The notes beneath the pieces were generated by a model. It saw nothing but the letters and a program-made list of their open reading frames with translations. It ran no database searches and was not told where the DNA came from. DNA of 59,478 bases from Nitrospirales bacterium (lineage in GTDB: Bacteria > Nitrospirota > Nitrospiria > Nitrospirales > UBA8639), in the NCBI GenBank assembly GCA_020027535.1, contig JAHRAK010000138.1:1-59478 (forward strand), given 5' to 3'. Positions within the stretch are counted from its first letter, which is position 1. Each line of letters begins with the position of its first letter. Made by a program: the position numbers and the translations under genes. Shown here in pieces: positions 28,153 to 36,046 of the stretch.

Positions 28153-28335
28153 CGTGCAAGTTGTCCTCAGGTCTCCACTGCGACCGAATCGGCGCTATCG
28201 TAGAACAACTTAAGTTGAACAGCCGATGTGGCGTTGACGCCGATTCGGAGAATATGATGAAGTATTTTCTTTGTTACGCATCAAAAAGGCAATCTCAATC
28301 GTTTTTGATACGAAAATATTCAACAACCTCCCGAA

Positions 28336-28530
28336 CTGTCATTCCCGCGAAAGCAGGAATCCAGGGTTGTTCTCTTGACGGACGCAGGAAAAGACAAAGA
28401 CTCTGGATTCCCGATTAAAGATGTCGGGAATGACAAATAAAGACGAATGCGAAAAGCAAAGACACTGGATTCCTATAAATTGCCTGGATCCCCGATCAAG
28501 TCGGGGACAAGCGTCGAGGATGACAGAAGG
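28336..28530. repeat. Cluster of TGTCATTCCCG palindromic repeats
   Basis: At least three units are present: CTGTCATTCCCGCGAAAGCA with GGAATCCAGG; CTGGATTCCCGATTAAAGAT with CGGGAATGAC; and GGATCCCCGATCAAGTCGGG followed by GAGGATGACAGAAGG. The 3' end supplies the AAGGAG just upstream of kdsD. Confidence 0.8.
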
Positions 28531-28551
28531 AGATTCCTGTAAAAGTTGACC

Positions 28552-29517
28552 ATGGATATCCTGGCTGAAATGCAGCGAGTGATTGATCTGGAAGTGCGGA
28601 TGATCAATGCGCTCAAATCGAACCTGGGTCCGGCGTACGAAGAAGCCGTGCGATGGATCTTCGACTGTCACGGGAAAGTCGTGGTCACGGGCGTGGGAAA
28701 ATCCGGCATCATTGCGCAGAAAATTGCGGCGACGATGGTGTCGACGGGTACGCCGGCGTTGTTCCTGCACAGTGCCGATGGTCTGCATGGCGGCGTCGGG
28801 ATCATCAGGAAAGAAGATATCGTGCTGGCCGTCGGGAAATCGGGTGAAAGTGATGAAGTGCTCGCGATTCTCCCCGTGGTCAGGAAAATCGGGGCGAAGG
28901 TCATTTCGATGACCGCCCAACCGAATTCGACGATGGCCAAGCATTCCGATTTGATCCTGCATACGCCGATAGAGGAAGAAGCCTGCCCGCTCAATATGGC
29001 GCCGACGTGCAGCACGACAGTGGCTTTGGTGGTCGGCGACGCCTTGGCCGTGGCGCTCATGAAGTTACGCGATTTTCAACCGGCTGATTTTGCCGTCAAT
29101 CATCCCGGTGGCCAACTGGGGAAGCGGTTGCTGCTGACGGTTGGTGATCTCATGCGCTCCGGTGAGGCCAATCCGGTCGTGCACGGGGCGAGAGACGTGC
29201 GGTTCATGCTGACGGAGATGACGCGACAACGGGCAGGAGCCGTGTCGATTATTAATGATGAGCAACGGTTGCTGGGCTTGGTGACCGACTATGACGTTCG
29301 ACGGGTGTTGGAGGCACACAAAGACGTGTTCGGAATGACGATCCGGGACATCATGAACGCGACTCCGGAGTTCGTGTTTGAGGACGAGAACGCGTACGCG
29401 GCCCTGGAAAAAATGGAAAAACGGGAGAAACCTATTTCCGTGTTGCCGGTTTTGAATCGCCAAAAAGAAGTCGTCGGGATGATCCACCTCCACGACCTCG
29501 TGGCCCATGGGCTGTAG
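28552..29517 (+). CDS. kdsD: Arabinose-5-phosphate isomerase
   Basis: A 321-residue enzyme converting ribulose 5-phosphate to arabinose 5-phosphate for KDO and lipopolysaccharide synthesis. An N-terminal SIS domain (VVVTGVGKSGIIAQKIAATM, VLAVGKSGESDEVL, EEEACPLNMAPTCSTT) is followed by two CBS domains (VGDLMRSG, IRDIMNATPEFVFEDENAY), the standard KdsD/KpsF layout. FAVNHPGGQLGKRLL is intact. The ATG at 28552 is taken; a TTG six bases earlier is possible. Confidence 0.95.
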   Translation: MDILAEMQRVIDLEVRMINALKSNLGPAYEEAVRWIFDCHGKVVVTGVGKSGIIAQKIAATMVSTGTPALFLHSADGLHGGVGIIRKEDIVLAVGKSGESDEVLAILPVVRKIGAKVISMTAQPNSTMAKHSDLILHTPIEEEACPLNMAPTCSTTVALVVGDALAVALMKLRDFQPADFAVNHPGGQLGKRLLLTVGDLMRSGEANPVVHGARDVRFMLTEMTRQRAGAVSIINDEQRLLGLVTDYDVRRVLEAHKDVFGMTIRDIMNATPEFVFEDENAYAALEKMEKREKPISVLPVLNRQKEVVGMIHLHDLVAHGL

Positions 29518-29529
29518 GGAGAGGCTAAA

Positions 29530-29650
29530 CACCCCCTCACCCTACCCCCCGATTAAAAATGTCGGGGGCTTCGCCTTATTTCGGACCAGGGGCGAGGGGT
29601 AAAGAAAATGGCCTCTCCCTTGATGGGAGAGGATACAGGTGAGGGTGGTG
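29530..29650. repeat. CCCTCACCCT/GGTGAGGG repeat
   Basis: CCCCTCACCCTACCCCCC is paired at long range with GGATACAGGTGAGGGTGG. In between are CTCTCCC and GGGAGAGG arms and a GATTAAAAATGTCGGGG stretch. It occupies the space between the convergent kdsD and metG genes. Confidence 0.75.
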
Positions 29651-29657
29651 AGTCCCG

Positions 29658-31601
29658 TTATTTCACCTTCGTGCCCGGGTGAATGTCGACGTCTTCGAAC
29701 GTGACCAACCCTTGGACTTCCTGATCGCCGGCTGCCAGGACCATTCCCTGCGATTCCACGCCCATCAGTTTCGCCGGTTTTAGATTCGCCACGACCACAA
29801 TCGTCTTTCCAATAATATCCTCCGGGCTGTATTTCTTCCCGATTCCCGCGACGATCTGTCTTTGTTCGGTGCCAAGGTCAACCTGGAGTTTCAGAAGTTT
29901 GCTCGACTTGGGTACGCGTTCGGCCGCGAGGATTTTTGCGACTTTCAATTCGACATTTTGAAAGTCTTGGATGCCGATCAGGTCGTCTTCATCTTTCGAG
30001 GCAGGTGTGGACGCCTCAGGGTGAGGTTTTGCAGGGGATTGCGCTGCAGGCGTCTCGATTCTCGGGAATAAGGCTTTGCCTTTGACCACGGTGGCGCCTG
30101 ATCCTCCGTCACCCCAGGCGATGGGGTTCTTAAGGAGCGCTTGTGAAAAATCATGGGAAAGACCCAGTTGTCGAGCCATTTCTTCCGCAGTATTCGGCAT
30201 AAAGGGGTACGCGGCCAGGCAGAGAAACCGGAGAGTTTCCGCTGCGTGAAAGAGCACGGTTTGGAGTCGTTTCGCGTTGGCCGGGTCTTTGGCGAGGACC
30301 CAGGGCGCGGTTTTGTCGATGTATTGATTGCCGAGTTGAATCAATCCCCACGTCGCTTCGAGTGTGCGATTGAATTCTATCCGACGTACATGATGGGGCA
30401 TGGTTTCTTGAATGAGCGATTCGGCGGCGGCTTGAAGTTCCGTTTCGAGTTCGGTGACCTCGGAGGGGTGGGAAGAAGGCACAATACCCTGGCAACACCG
30501 CTGGATCAACGTGACGGTTCGACTCAACAAATTGCCCAGTCCGTTGGCCAGATCGCTGTTGATGCGGCCGATAAAAGACTCGTGCGAAAAATCCCCGTCC
30601 TGCCCAAAGGGAATTTCGCGTAGCAGAAAATAACGAAACGCATCCGCGCCGAATTGGTCGACCACGGCGTACGGATCAACGACGTTGCCACGGCTTTTGG
30701 ACATTTTTTCTCCATTCACCGTCCACCACCCATGCGCAAAGATCGCGTGAGGTAAGGGAATCTCCAACGCCATGAGCATGGTTGACCAGTACACCGCATG
30801 CGTCGTCAAAATGTCTTTGCCGACCAGGTGCACGGTTGCCGGCCACAAGCGCTCGACCGAGGGTTGGGGAGGCAGGTATTCCAGCCCCGAGATGTAATTC
30901 ACCAGCGCGTCGAACCACACGTACGTCACGTAGTCCGCGTCGAAGGGCAGTTCAATGCCCCAGGACAAGCGTGATTTGGGACGGGAAATCGAGAGATCTT
31001 CCAGCGGTTTTTGTAAAAAGCCCAGGACTTCGTTGCGGCGGGACTCCGGACGGATGAAAGAAGGATTGGCTTCGAGATGGTCGAGCAGTCGTTGTTGAAA
31101 CTGCCCCATGCGAAAGAAGTAATTGTTTTCGCCGAGTTGTTCGACCGGCCGTTGACAGTCGGGACAGAGCCCGTTGTCCACGTCCTTTTCCGTCCAAAAA
31201 CGTTCGTCGAACGTGCAATACCAGCCGGTATATTCAGCACGATAGATGAGTTGCGCGTCGTACAGTTTTTGCAACAATCGTTGGACCACGGTTTGATGTT
31301 GGGCATCCGTGGTGCGAATGAACCCATCGTGGGAAATGGCGAGCTTCTGCCAAAGGGTTTGAAATTGTGGTGCTAGTTGGTCGCAATGCGCTTGTGGAGC
31401 AATCCCGGCCTTTGCCGCGGCCTGCTGGACTTTTTGGCCGTGTTCGTCGAGGCCCGTCAGAAAAAAGACTTTTTCTCCAATGAGGCGATGCCAGCGTGCC
31501 AGGACGTCCGCCGCGATGGTGGTATATGCATGCCCGATGTGCGGGACGTCGTTCACATAGTAAATGGGCGTGGTGATATAGAAGGGTTCAGGCATGGTCA
31601 T
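29658..31601 (-). CDS. metG: Methionyl-tRNA synthetase
   Basis: A 647-residue class I synthetase. It has the HIGH-type PHIGHAYTT near residue 20, a zinc-binding insert with CPDC, the EKMSKSRGN signature and a C-terminal tRNA-binding EMAP-like domain (LKVAKILAAERVPKSSKLLK). The start is ATGACCATG, so the second ATG at 31595 is equally possible. It is downstream of holB on the same strand, separated by a repeat cluster. Confidence 0.97.
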   Translation of the reverse strand: MTMPEPFYITTPIYYVNDVPHIGHAYTTIAADVLARWHRLIGEKVFFLTGLDEHGQKVQQAAAKAGIAPQAHCDQLAPQFQTLWQKLAISHDGFIRTTDAQHQTVVQRLLQKLYDAQLIYRAEYTGWYCTFDERFWTEKDVDNGLCPDCQRPVEQLGENNYFFRMGQFQQRLLDHLEANPSFIRPESRRNEVLGFLQKPLEDLSISRPKSRLSWGIELPFDADYVTYVWFDALVNYISGLEYLPPQPSVERLWPATVHLVGKDILTTHAVYWSTMLMALEIPLPHAIFAHGWWTVNGEKMSKSRGNVVDPYAVVDQFGADAFRYFLLREIPFGQDGDFSHESFIGRINSDLANGLGNLLSRTVTLIQRCCQGIVPSSHPSEVTELETELQAAAESLIQETMPHHVRRIEFNRTLEATWGLIQLGNQYIDKTAPWVLAKDPANAKRLQTVLFHAAETLRFLCLAAYPFMPNTAEEMARQLGLSHDFSQALLKNPIAWGDGGSGATVVKGKALFPRIETPAAQSPAKPHPEASTPASKDEDDLIGIQDFQNVELKVAKILAAERVPKSSKLLKLQVDLGTEQRQIVAGIGKKYSPEDIIGKTIVVVANLKPAKLMGVESQGMVLAAGDQEVQGLVTFEDVDIHPGTKVK

Positions 31602-31609
31602 TCATATTT

Positions 31610-31805
31610 ATCCCCGACATTCCCTGCTGTCATTCCCGACATTCCCTGCTGTCATTCCCGACATTTCCTTTCTGTCATCCCCGACTTGATCGGGGATCCA
31701 GGGGTTTTTGTCCCCACGCCGAGGAAAAAGAAAAGACACTGGATCCTCGATTAAAAACGTCGAGGATGACAAATGATGTCTATGCATCACCATCGCAGGG
31801 ATGAC
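31610..31805. repeat. Tandem TGTCATTCCCGACAT repeats
   Basis: The short unit CCCTGCTGTCATTCCCGACA occurs nearly twice in tandem. It is followed by TGTCATCCCCGACTTGATCG with its partner GGGGATCCAGGGG, and by GGATCCTCGATTAAAAACG with GAGGATGAC. The cluster fills the holB-metG gap. Confidence 0.8.
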
Positions 31806-31876
31806 AGCAGGAAAAGGATGGAGAAGACAGAAAAAGACGCGATGGGAGCACGTGGTTCCAATACATATCATGTTGG

Positions 31877-32893
31877 TCAGGCGGCGTCACGGTGAATCGT
31901 TTGATGAAAGCGAAACAGGAAATTTTCCAGGCAGAGTTGGAGATTCGCATTTTGCGTGGGCGCCTGCTCCAGTGTTTGCAGGAAGTCCAGGAGATCGACG
32001 ATATCCGTCGGGGTCAGGGATTCGGCTACTTGTTGAAGCAACGCGATGCGAGACTGGTGCAGGAGGAAGTCTTGTCCTGTCCCGAGGGTCACCAGCAGCA
32101 CGTCACGCAGTCCATGCGAGAGCCAGTCGATCACGTCCGGGAATGGTTGGCCTTTCGAGAGTTCTTCGGCTTGTTGGAGGACGGCCGTGGGATGGGCGAG
32201 GGTCTCGTATCGGCATAATTCAAAAAACCGGTCGTGCCGGCTGCGCAGTTGGGAAAGGTCCGTGCGCAGGGCCACGCCGATACGGTTTCGACAAAGCTGA
32301 GAAAGAAATCGGACGTCCTCGGTCGCCATGGCCTGCTTCAGGGCAAGGGCCCCTTCGAATTGCCCGGGAGTCGCGGGCGAGAACCTCAGCGCCAAACAGC
32401 GGGACCGCACGGTGGCCAACAGACGCAAGGGTTGACTGGTCACCAGGATAAAGAGGCTGTGTTCCGGAGGGTCCTCGAGTGTTTTCAAAAACGCGTTGGC
32501 GGCATTGGCGGTCAGGCGATCGGCATCGTCGATGACACAGATCTTGCGCGTGCTCAGCAGCGGCCGGTAGATCACGTGGCGTTCGATCTCGCGGACCCGG
32601 TCGATTTTGATTTGCGGGTTGGCCTTGTCCTGCTCGGGTTCGATGACCAACAGATCGGGCCAGGTCCCGGAGACGATTTGCTCGCAGGCTCGACAGTGGC
32701 CGCAGGAGTCCGGTTGAGACGATGAAGGCGGGGCTTCGCAGGAGAGGGCTTGAGCGAACCGCAAGGCCATGAGGCGTTTGCCGATGCCTTCGTCTCCCGA
32801 AAAGAGGTAGGCATGGCCGATGGCCTCCCGGGCCAGCGCCGTTCTGATTTTCCTTTTCGGTCCTTCCTGACCGATGACGTCTGCAAATGGCAT
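31877..32893 (-). CDS. holB: DNA polymerase III delta prime subunit
   Basis: A 338-residue clamp-loader subunit of the AAA+ family. HAYLFSGDEGIGKRLMA replaces a canonical Walker A, as usual for delta prime. The zinc-binding cysteines are in CGHCRAC, the region KTLEDPPEHSLFILVTSQP precedes the SRC motif (VRSRC), and ICVIDDADRLTANAANAFLK is diagnostic. It follows tmk by five bases, a common gene pair. Confidence 0.93.
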   Translation of the reverse strand: MPFADVIGQEGPKRKIRTALAREAIGHAYLFSGDEGIGKRLMALRFAQALSCEAPPSSSQPDSCGHCRACEQIVSGTWPDLLVIEPEQDKANPQIKIDRVREIERHVIYRPLLSTRKICVIDDADRLTANAANAFLKTLEDPPEHSLFILVTSQPLRLLATVRSRCLALRFSPATPGQFEGALALKQAMATEDVRFLSQLCRNRIGVALRTDLSQLRSRHDRFFELCRYETLAHPTAVLQQAEELSKGQPFPDVIDWLSHGLRDVLLVTLGTGQDFLLHQSRIALLQQVAESLTPTDIVDLLDFLQTLEQAPTQNANLQLCLENFLFRFHQTIHRDAA

Positions 32894-32898
32894 AGGGG

Positions 32899-33624
32899 TT
32901 ACGAATGCTTGACCGTCAGGCGTCGCGCCTTCAGCCCTTGTTCGAGCAGGGGGTTGATTAACGTGATCAGTTCCTGGGCAATTGCCTGGGCCGACCTGGC
33001 GGCGTGAATCGTATGAATCCGTCGCGGTGCTTGTTGGGCCAGGCTCAGGAATCCTTTCCGCACGCGTTGATGGAACGCGACGGTTTCATGATCCAGGCGA
33101 TTCACGTCGGTGCTGTTCAAACGCCGCCGCAACCCTTGGGACACGGGCAGATCAAACAAAAAGGTCACGTCGGGAGTCAAGCCCTTGGCGGCCCAACGCG
33201 TGAGCGACCGGAGTTCGCGTAACGGTAATCCTCTGCCGAACCCCTGGTACGCCAGCGTCGAGTCGGAAAACCGGTCGCAGACGATCACGGCCCCTTGCTT
33301 CAAGGCCGGCAGGAGCTGGTCGGCGACGTGTTGACTTCGGGCCGCCAGGATCAAGGCGACTTCGCATTCCGGAACCAAAGGATCGACCGAGCGGAGTTCG
33401 CGCGTGGGCCGAAGAAACACCTCCCGGATGTGTTCGGCCACGGGGGTGCCGCCGGGTTCGCGTGTTTCGATCACCTCGAAGCCTTTGTCTCGGAGATATT
33501 GGGCAAGGGCCTGGGCCTGGGTGGATTTTCCGCTCCCTTCGATCCCCTCGAACGTGATGAAGAGGCCCTTTCGACGGGGACGTCTCGGCCCGGACGGGGT
33601 TCCTTGCGAGCTCCTGCTTGCCAC
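32899..33624 (-). CDS. tmk: Thymidylate kinase
   Basis: Forms dTDP from dTMP. It shows the P-loop FEGIEGSGKST, the DR-containing VIVCDRFSDSTLAYQG and FLFDLP. The open frame extends about 75 codons upstream, but only the GTG at 33624 gives a sensible start, 19 codons before GLFITFEG; the product is 241 residues. The basic leader (RRPRRK) is slightly longer than usual. It is the first gene of tmk-holB and divergent from the DUF502 gene. Confidence 0.93.
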   Translation of the reverse strand: MASRSSQGTPSGPRRPRRKGLFITFEGIEGSGKSTQAQALAQYLRDKGFEVIETREPGGTPVAEHIREVFLRPTRELRSVDPLVPECEVALILAARSQHVADQLLPALKQGAVIVCDRFSDSTLAYQGFGRGLPLRELRSLTRWAAKGLTPDVTFLFDLPVSQGLRRRLNSTDVNRLDHETVAFHQRVRKGFLSLAQQAPRRIHTIHAARSAQAIAQELITLINPLLEQGLKARRLTVKHS

Positions 33625-33706
33625 GGCGCATCGTAATCTAACCCGTTGATATTCGCAAGAAAAGGGGTTGCAGGAAATGCGCCGGGTTTGTAACATTCGA
33701 TTCGCT

Positions 33707-34378
33707 ATGTGCAGCACGTCATTCAAACGATATTTTCTGACGGGCCTGTTGGTGGTCACGCCTATTTGGGGGACGGTGCTCGTCCTCAAAACTCTCTTTG
33801 TCACCGTGGACAGCATTCTGGGGAACATGCTGGCCGAAGTGGTGACCAAAGACTATTACGTGCCCGGGTTGGGGATCCTGACGCTCCTTTTTCTGATTTT
33901 GTTCGCGGGGTTTATGGGGACGAACTATCTCGGGGGCCGGTTGGTGAAACGGTGGGAAGAATTCCTGGAACGGGTGCCCGTGGTCCGGGGGATTTATGCG
34001 ACCCTGAAATCGATGATGGATATCCTGTCGTTCAAACAGCGGAAGAAATACAACAAAGTGGTGATGATTCAATTCCCCAAGGACGGAAATTACTGTTTGG
34101 CCTTTGTGACCGGAGAAACCAGGGACGAGGTCCAAGCCCTGGCGCCGGAACCCCTGGTTCACGTCTACGTCCCGACCTCGCCGAATCCCACGTCCGGGTA
34201 TTTCCTGTTGGTCCCGGAGCGGGAAGTGGTTGCCGTGGATATGAGCGTGGAAGAAGCCATGAAATTGATCGTTTCGGGCGGGCTCTATTCTTCCGGTAAA
34301 TCCATGAACGTGCCGACCTTCGATACTCACGAGCCTTCCGCCTTTCCCGAACGGAAGGTCGAAGTCAGGACGGGATAG
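33707..34378 (+). CDS. DUF502-family membrane protein
   Basis: A 223-residue protein beginning FKRYFLTGLLVVTPIWGTV, with a second helix at LGILTLLFLILFAGFMG and the conserved ERVPVVRGIYATLKSM segment of the DUF502 family. The C-terminal domain is soluble. Function is unknown; plant homologues are COV (continuous vascular ring) proteins. ATG 33707 is used; ATG 33677 is an alternative. It lies 41 bases upstream of glmU on the same strand. Confidence 0.85.
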   Translation: MCSTSFKRYFLTGLLVVTPIWGTVLVLKTLFVTVDSILGNMLAEVVTKDYYVPGLGILTLLFLILFAGFMGTNYLGGRLVKRWEEFLERVPVVRGIYATLKSMMDILSFKQRKKYNKVVMIQFPKDGNYCLAFVTGETRDEVQALAPEPLVHVYVPTSPNPTSGYFLLVPEREVVAVDMSVEEAMKLIVSGGLYSSGKSMNVPTFDTHEPSAFPERKVEVRTG

Positions 34379-34419
34379 CCACCACCTTTTCCGCAACGCC
34401 TCACCGTGAGGCACAATCA

Positions 34420-35937
34420 ATGAAAAAGTTTTCCGCGATTGTCATCGCAGCGGGCCGGGGAAAACGCATGCGGTCCAAAACGGCCAAGGTGTTACACCCC
34501 GTGGCCGGACGGCCCCTGCTCTGGTACATGGTCTCGTTGGCCGGACGGGTCGCGGACGCGCGCGTGGTGGTGGTCATCGGCCATCAGGCCGAACGGGTCC
34601 GGGCGTTTCTGGAACAATCCAAAGCGGAATTCGAGCCGCTCGATATTGTCCTGCAACCCGATCAGTTGGGGACGGGTCATGCGGTGCAACAAGCCAGAAC
34701 CGTCCTGATGCCGAACGGGAAGGCCGCGAGCAGGCATTGCCTCATCCTGAATGCGGACACGCCTCTGCTGGGTCGAGCAACCGTGAAGCGGTTGTTGGCC
34801 CGTCATGAAAAAGAAAAAGCCGCCCTGACCATCCTGAGCACGGATGCGACGGATCCCCGCGGCTATGGCCGCGTGGTGAGAGACGGCAAGGGGCACGTCG
34901 TCAAGGTCGTGGAGGAGCCGGATGCCGGCAGGGCCGAGCGCGCCATCCGCGAAGTGAACGTTGGAACCTACGTGGTCGAAACGTCGTTTCTGTTCAAGGC
35001 GTTGGCCCGGTTGCGCGCGCGGAATGTGCAAGGCGAGTATTACCTGACCGATATCGTGGGTTTGGCCGTGGCCGAAGGACGTCGTGTGGCGGGCATGAAG
35101 ACCGCCGACGCCTCGGAATGTATCGGGGTCAATACCCGGGAGCATCTCGCCTGTGTCGAACAGGTGATGCGGCAACGTATCCGGACGCGATGGTTGAGGG
35201 CCGGCGTGACCATGCTCGATCCCCGGACGACGTTGATCGATGATGCGGTCACGATCGGTGCGGACACCGTGCTGTACCCGGGCGTGACGTTGGAAGGCCG
35301 GACGAAAATCGGGGCCGGCTGCGTCATTCGATCCCATTCCCGTGTGTCGAACAGCGTGGTGGGGAAGTCCGTCACCATCGAGGACAGTTCCGTGGTGGAC
35401 AGTGCGGTCGTAGAAGACCAAGCCACGATTGGGCCGTTCGCGCACCTTCGTCCCGGTTCAAGGCTGAGGAAACAATCGAAAGTCGGTAATTTCGTTGAAT
35501 TGAAAAATACGGAATTGGGTGCCGGATCCAAGGCGAATCATTTGACGTATCTGGGTGATACATCCGTGGGGAAGCAGGTCAATGTCGGGGCGGGGACGAT
35601 CACCTGCAATTATGACGGATACCGAAAAGAACGGACGATGATCGAAGATGAGGCGTTCATCGGCAGTGGCGCGCAATTGATCGCGCCCGTCAGGGTGGGG
35701 AAGGGGGCCGTGGTGGGCGCGGGATCGACGATTACCCAAGACGTTCCCGCGGATGCGCTCGCGTTATCGAGGAGTCCGCAGGTCACTCGTGAAGAATGGG
35801 CGGCCAAGCGGCGAGCCGACTTTTTGGAAAAGACGCCACCCGCCCCGAAGTCCACTCCCTTTTCCCGCGGGAGAAAAAAGGGTTCAAAGGAGCCACCCTC
35901 TCCCCTGGCGGGAGAGGGCAGGGTGAGGGGGAAATGA
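34420..35937 (+). CDS. glmU: Bifunctional GlmU (UDP-GlcNAc synthesis)
   Basis: Acetylates glucosamine 1-phosphate and transfers UMP to give UDP-GlcNAc. The uridylyltransferase domain shows IVIAAGRGKRMRSKTAKVLH, QLGTGHAVQQA and LNADTPLLG. The C-terminal left-handed beta-helix contains FVELKNTELGAGSKANHLTY, GAGTITCNYDGY and the final RSPQVTREEWAAKR. At 505 residues it exceeds the usual 450-460: the last 30 or so residues have no counterpart, and the final PPSPLAGEGRVRGK is translated from an intergenic repeat. glmS follows 109 bases later. Confidence 0.96.
   Translation: MKKFSAIVIAAGRGKRMRSKTAKVLHPVAGRPLLWYMVSLAGRVADARVVVVIGHQAERVRAFLEQSKAEFEPLDIVLQPDQLGTGHAVQQARTVLMPNGKAASRHCLILNADTPLLGRATVKRLLARHEKEKAALTILSTDATDPRGYGRVVRDGKGHVVKVVEEPDAGRAERAIREVNVGTYVVETSFLFKALARLRARNVQGEYYLTDIVGLAVAEGRRVAGMKTADASECIGVNTREHLACVEQVMRQRIRTRWLRAGVTMLDPRTTLIDDAVTIGADTVLYPGVTLEGRTKIGAGCVIRSHSRVSNSVVGKSVTIEDSSVVDSAVVEDQATIGPFAHLRPGSRLRKQSKVGNFVELKNTELGAGSKANHLTYLGDTSVGKQVNVGAGTITCNYDGYRKERTMIEDEAFIGSGAQLIAPVRVGKGAVVGAGSTITQDVPADALALSRSPQVTREEWAAKRRADFLEKTPPAPKSTPFSRGRKKGSKEPPSPLAGEGRVRGK
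35894..35932. repeat. CTCTCCCCTGGCGGGAGAG repeat inside the 3' end of glmU
   Basis: The palindrome CTCTCCC-CTGGC-GGGAGAG is followed by GGCAGGGTGAGGGGG. The family matches repeats at 29530, 43566, 44355 and 51550, but here it is read as the last glmU codons. Confidence 0.8.
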
Positions 35938-35993
35938 CCACACCGGTATTCCATAAGACGCCAAAAAGATCCATTTTGATGCTAAACTGGTTC

Positions 35994-36021
35994 CAAAAGT
36001 ATACAAAAGTGCTACAAAAGT
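35994..36021 (+). promoter_or_regulatory. Three phased CAAAAGT direct repeats upstream of glmS
   Basis: CAAAAGT occurs at 35994, 36004 and 36015, spacings of 10 and 11 bases (one helical turn), ending 25 bases before the glmS ATG. This layout suits cooperative protein binding. No regulator has been identified, and chance in an AT-rich leader cannot be excluded. Confidence 0.4.
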
Positions 36022-36046
36022 ACACCATTTAGGTGACAAACAGCGT

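Noticed and set aside
31610-31680. Short tandem TGTCATTCCCGACAT units resembling a CRISPR start
   Set aside because: Units are adjacent with no unique spacers, belong to a dispersed palindromic family, and no cas genes are present.
32899-33849. A 316-residue version of thymidylate kinase
   Set aside because: The extra 75 residues overlap the divergent DUF502 gene and do not resemble any kinase N-terminus.
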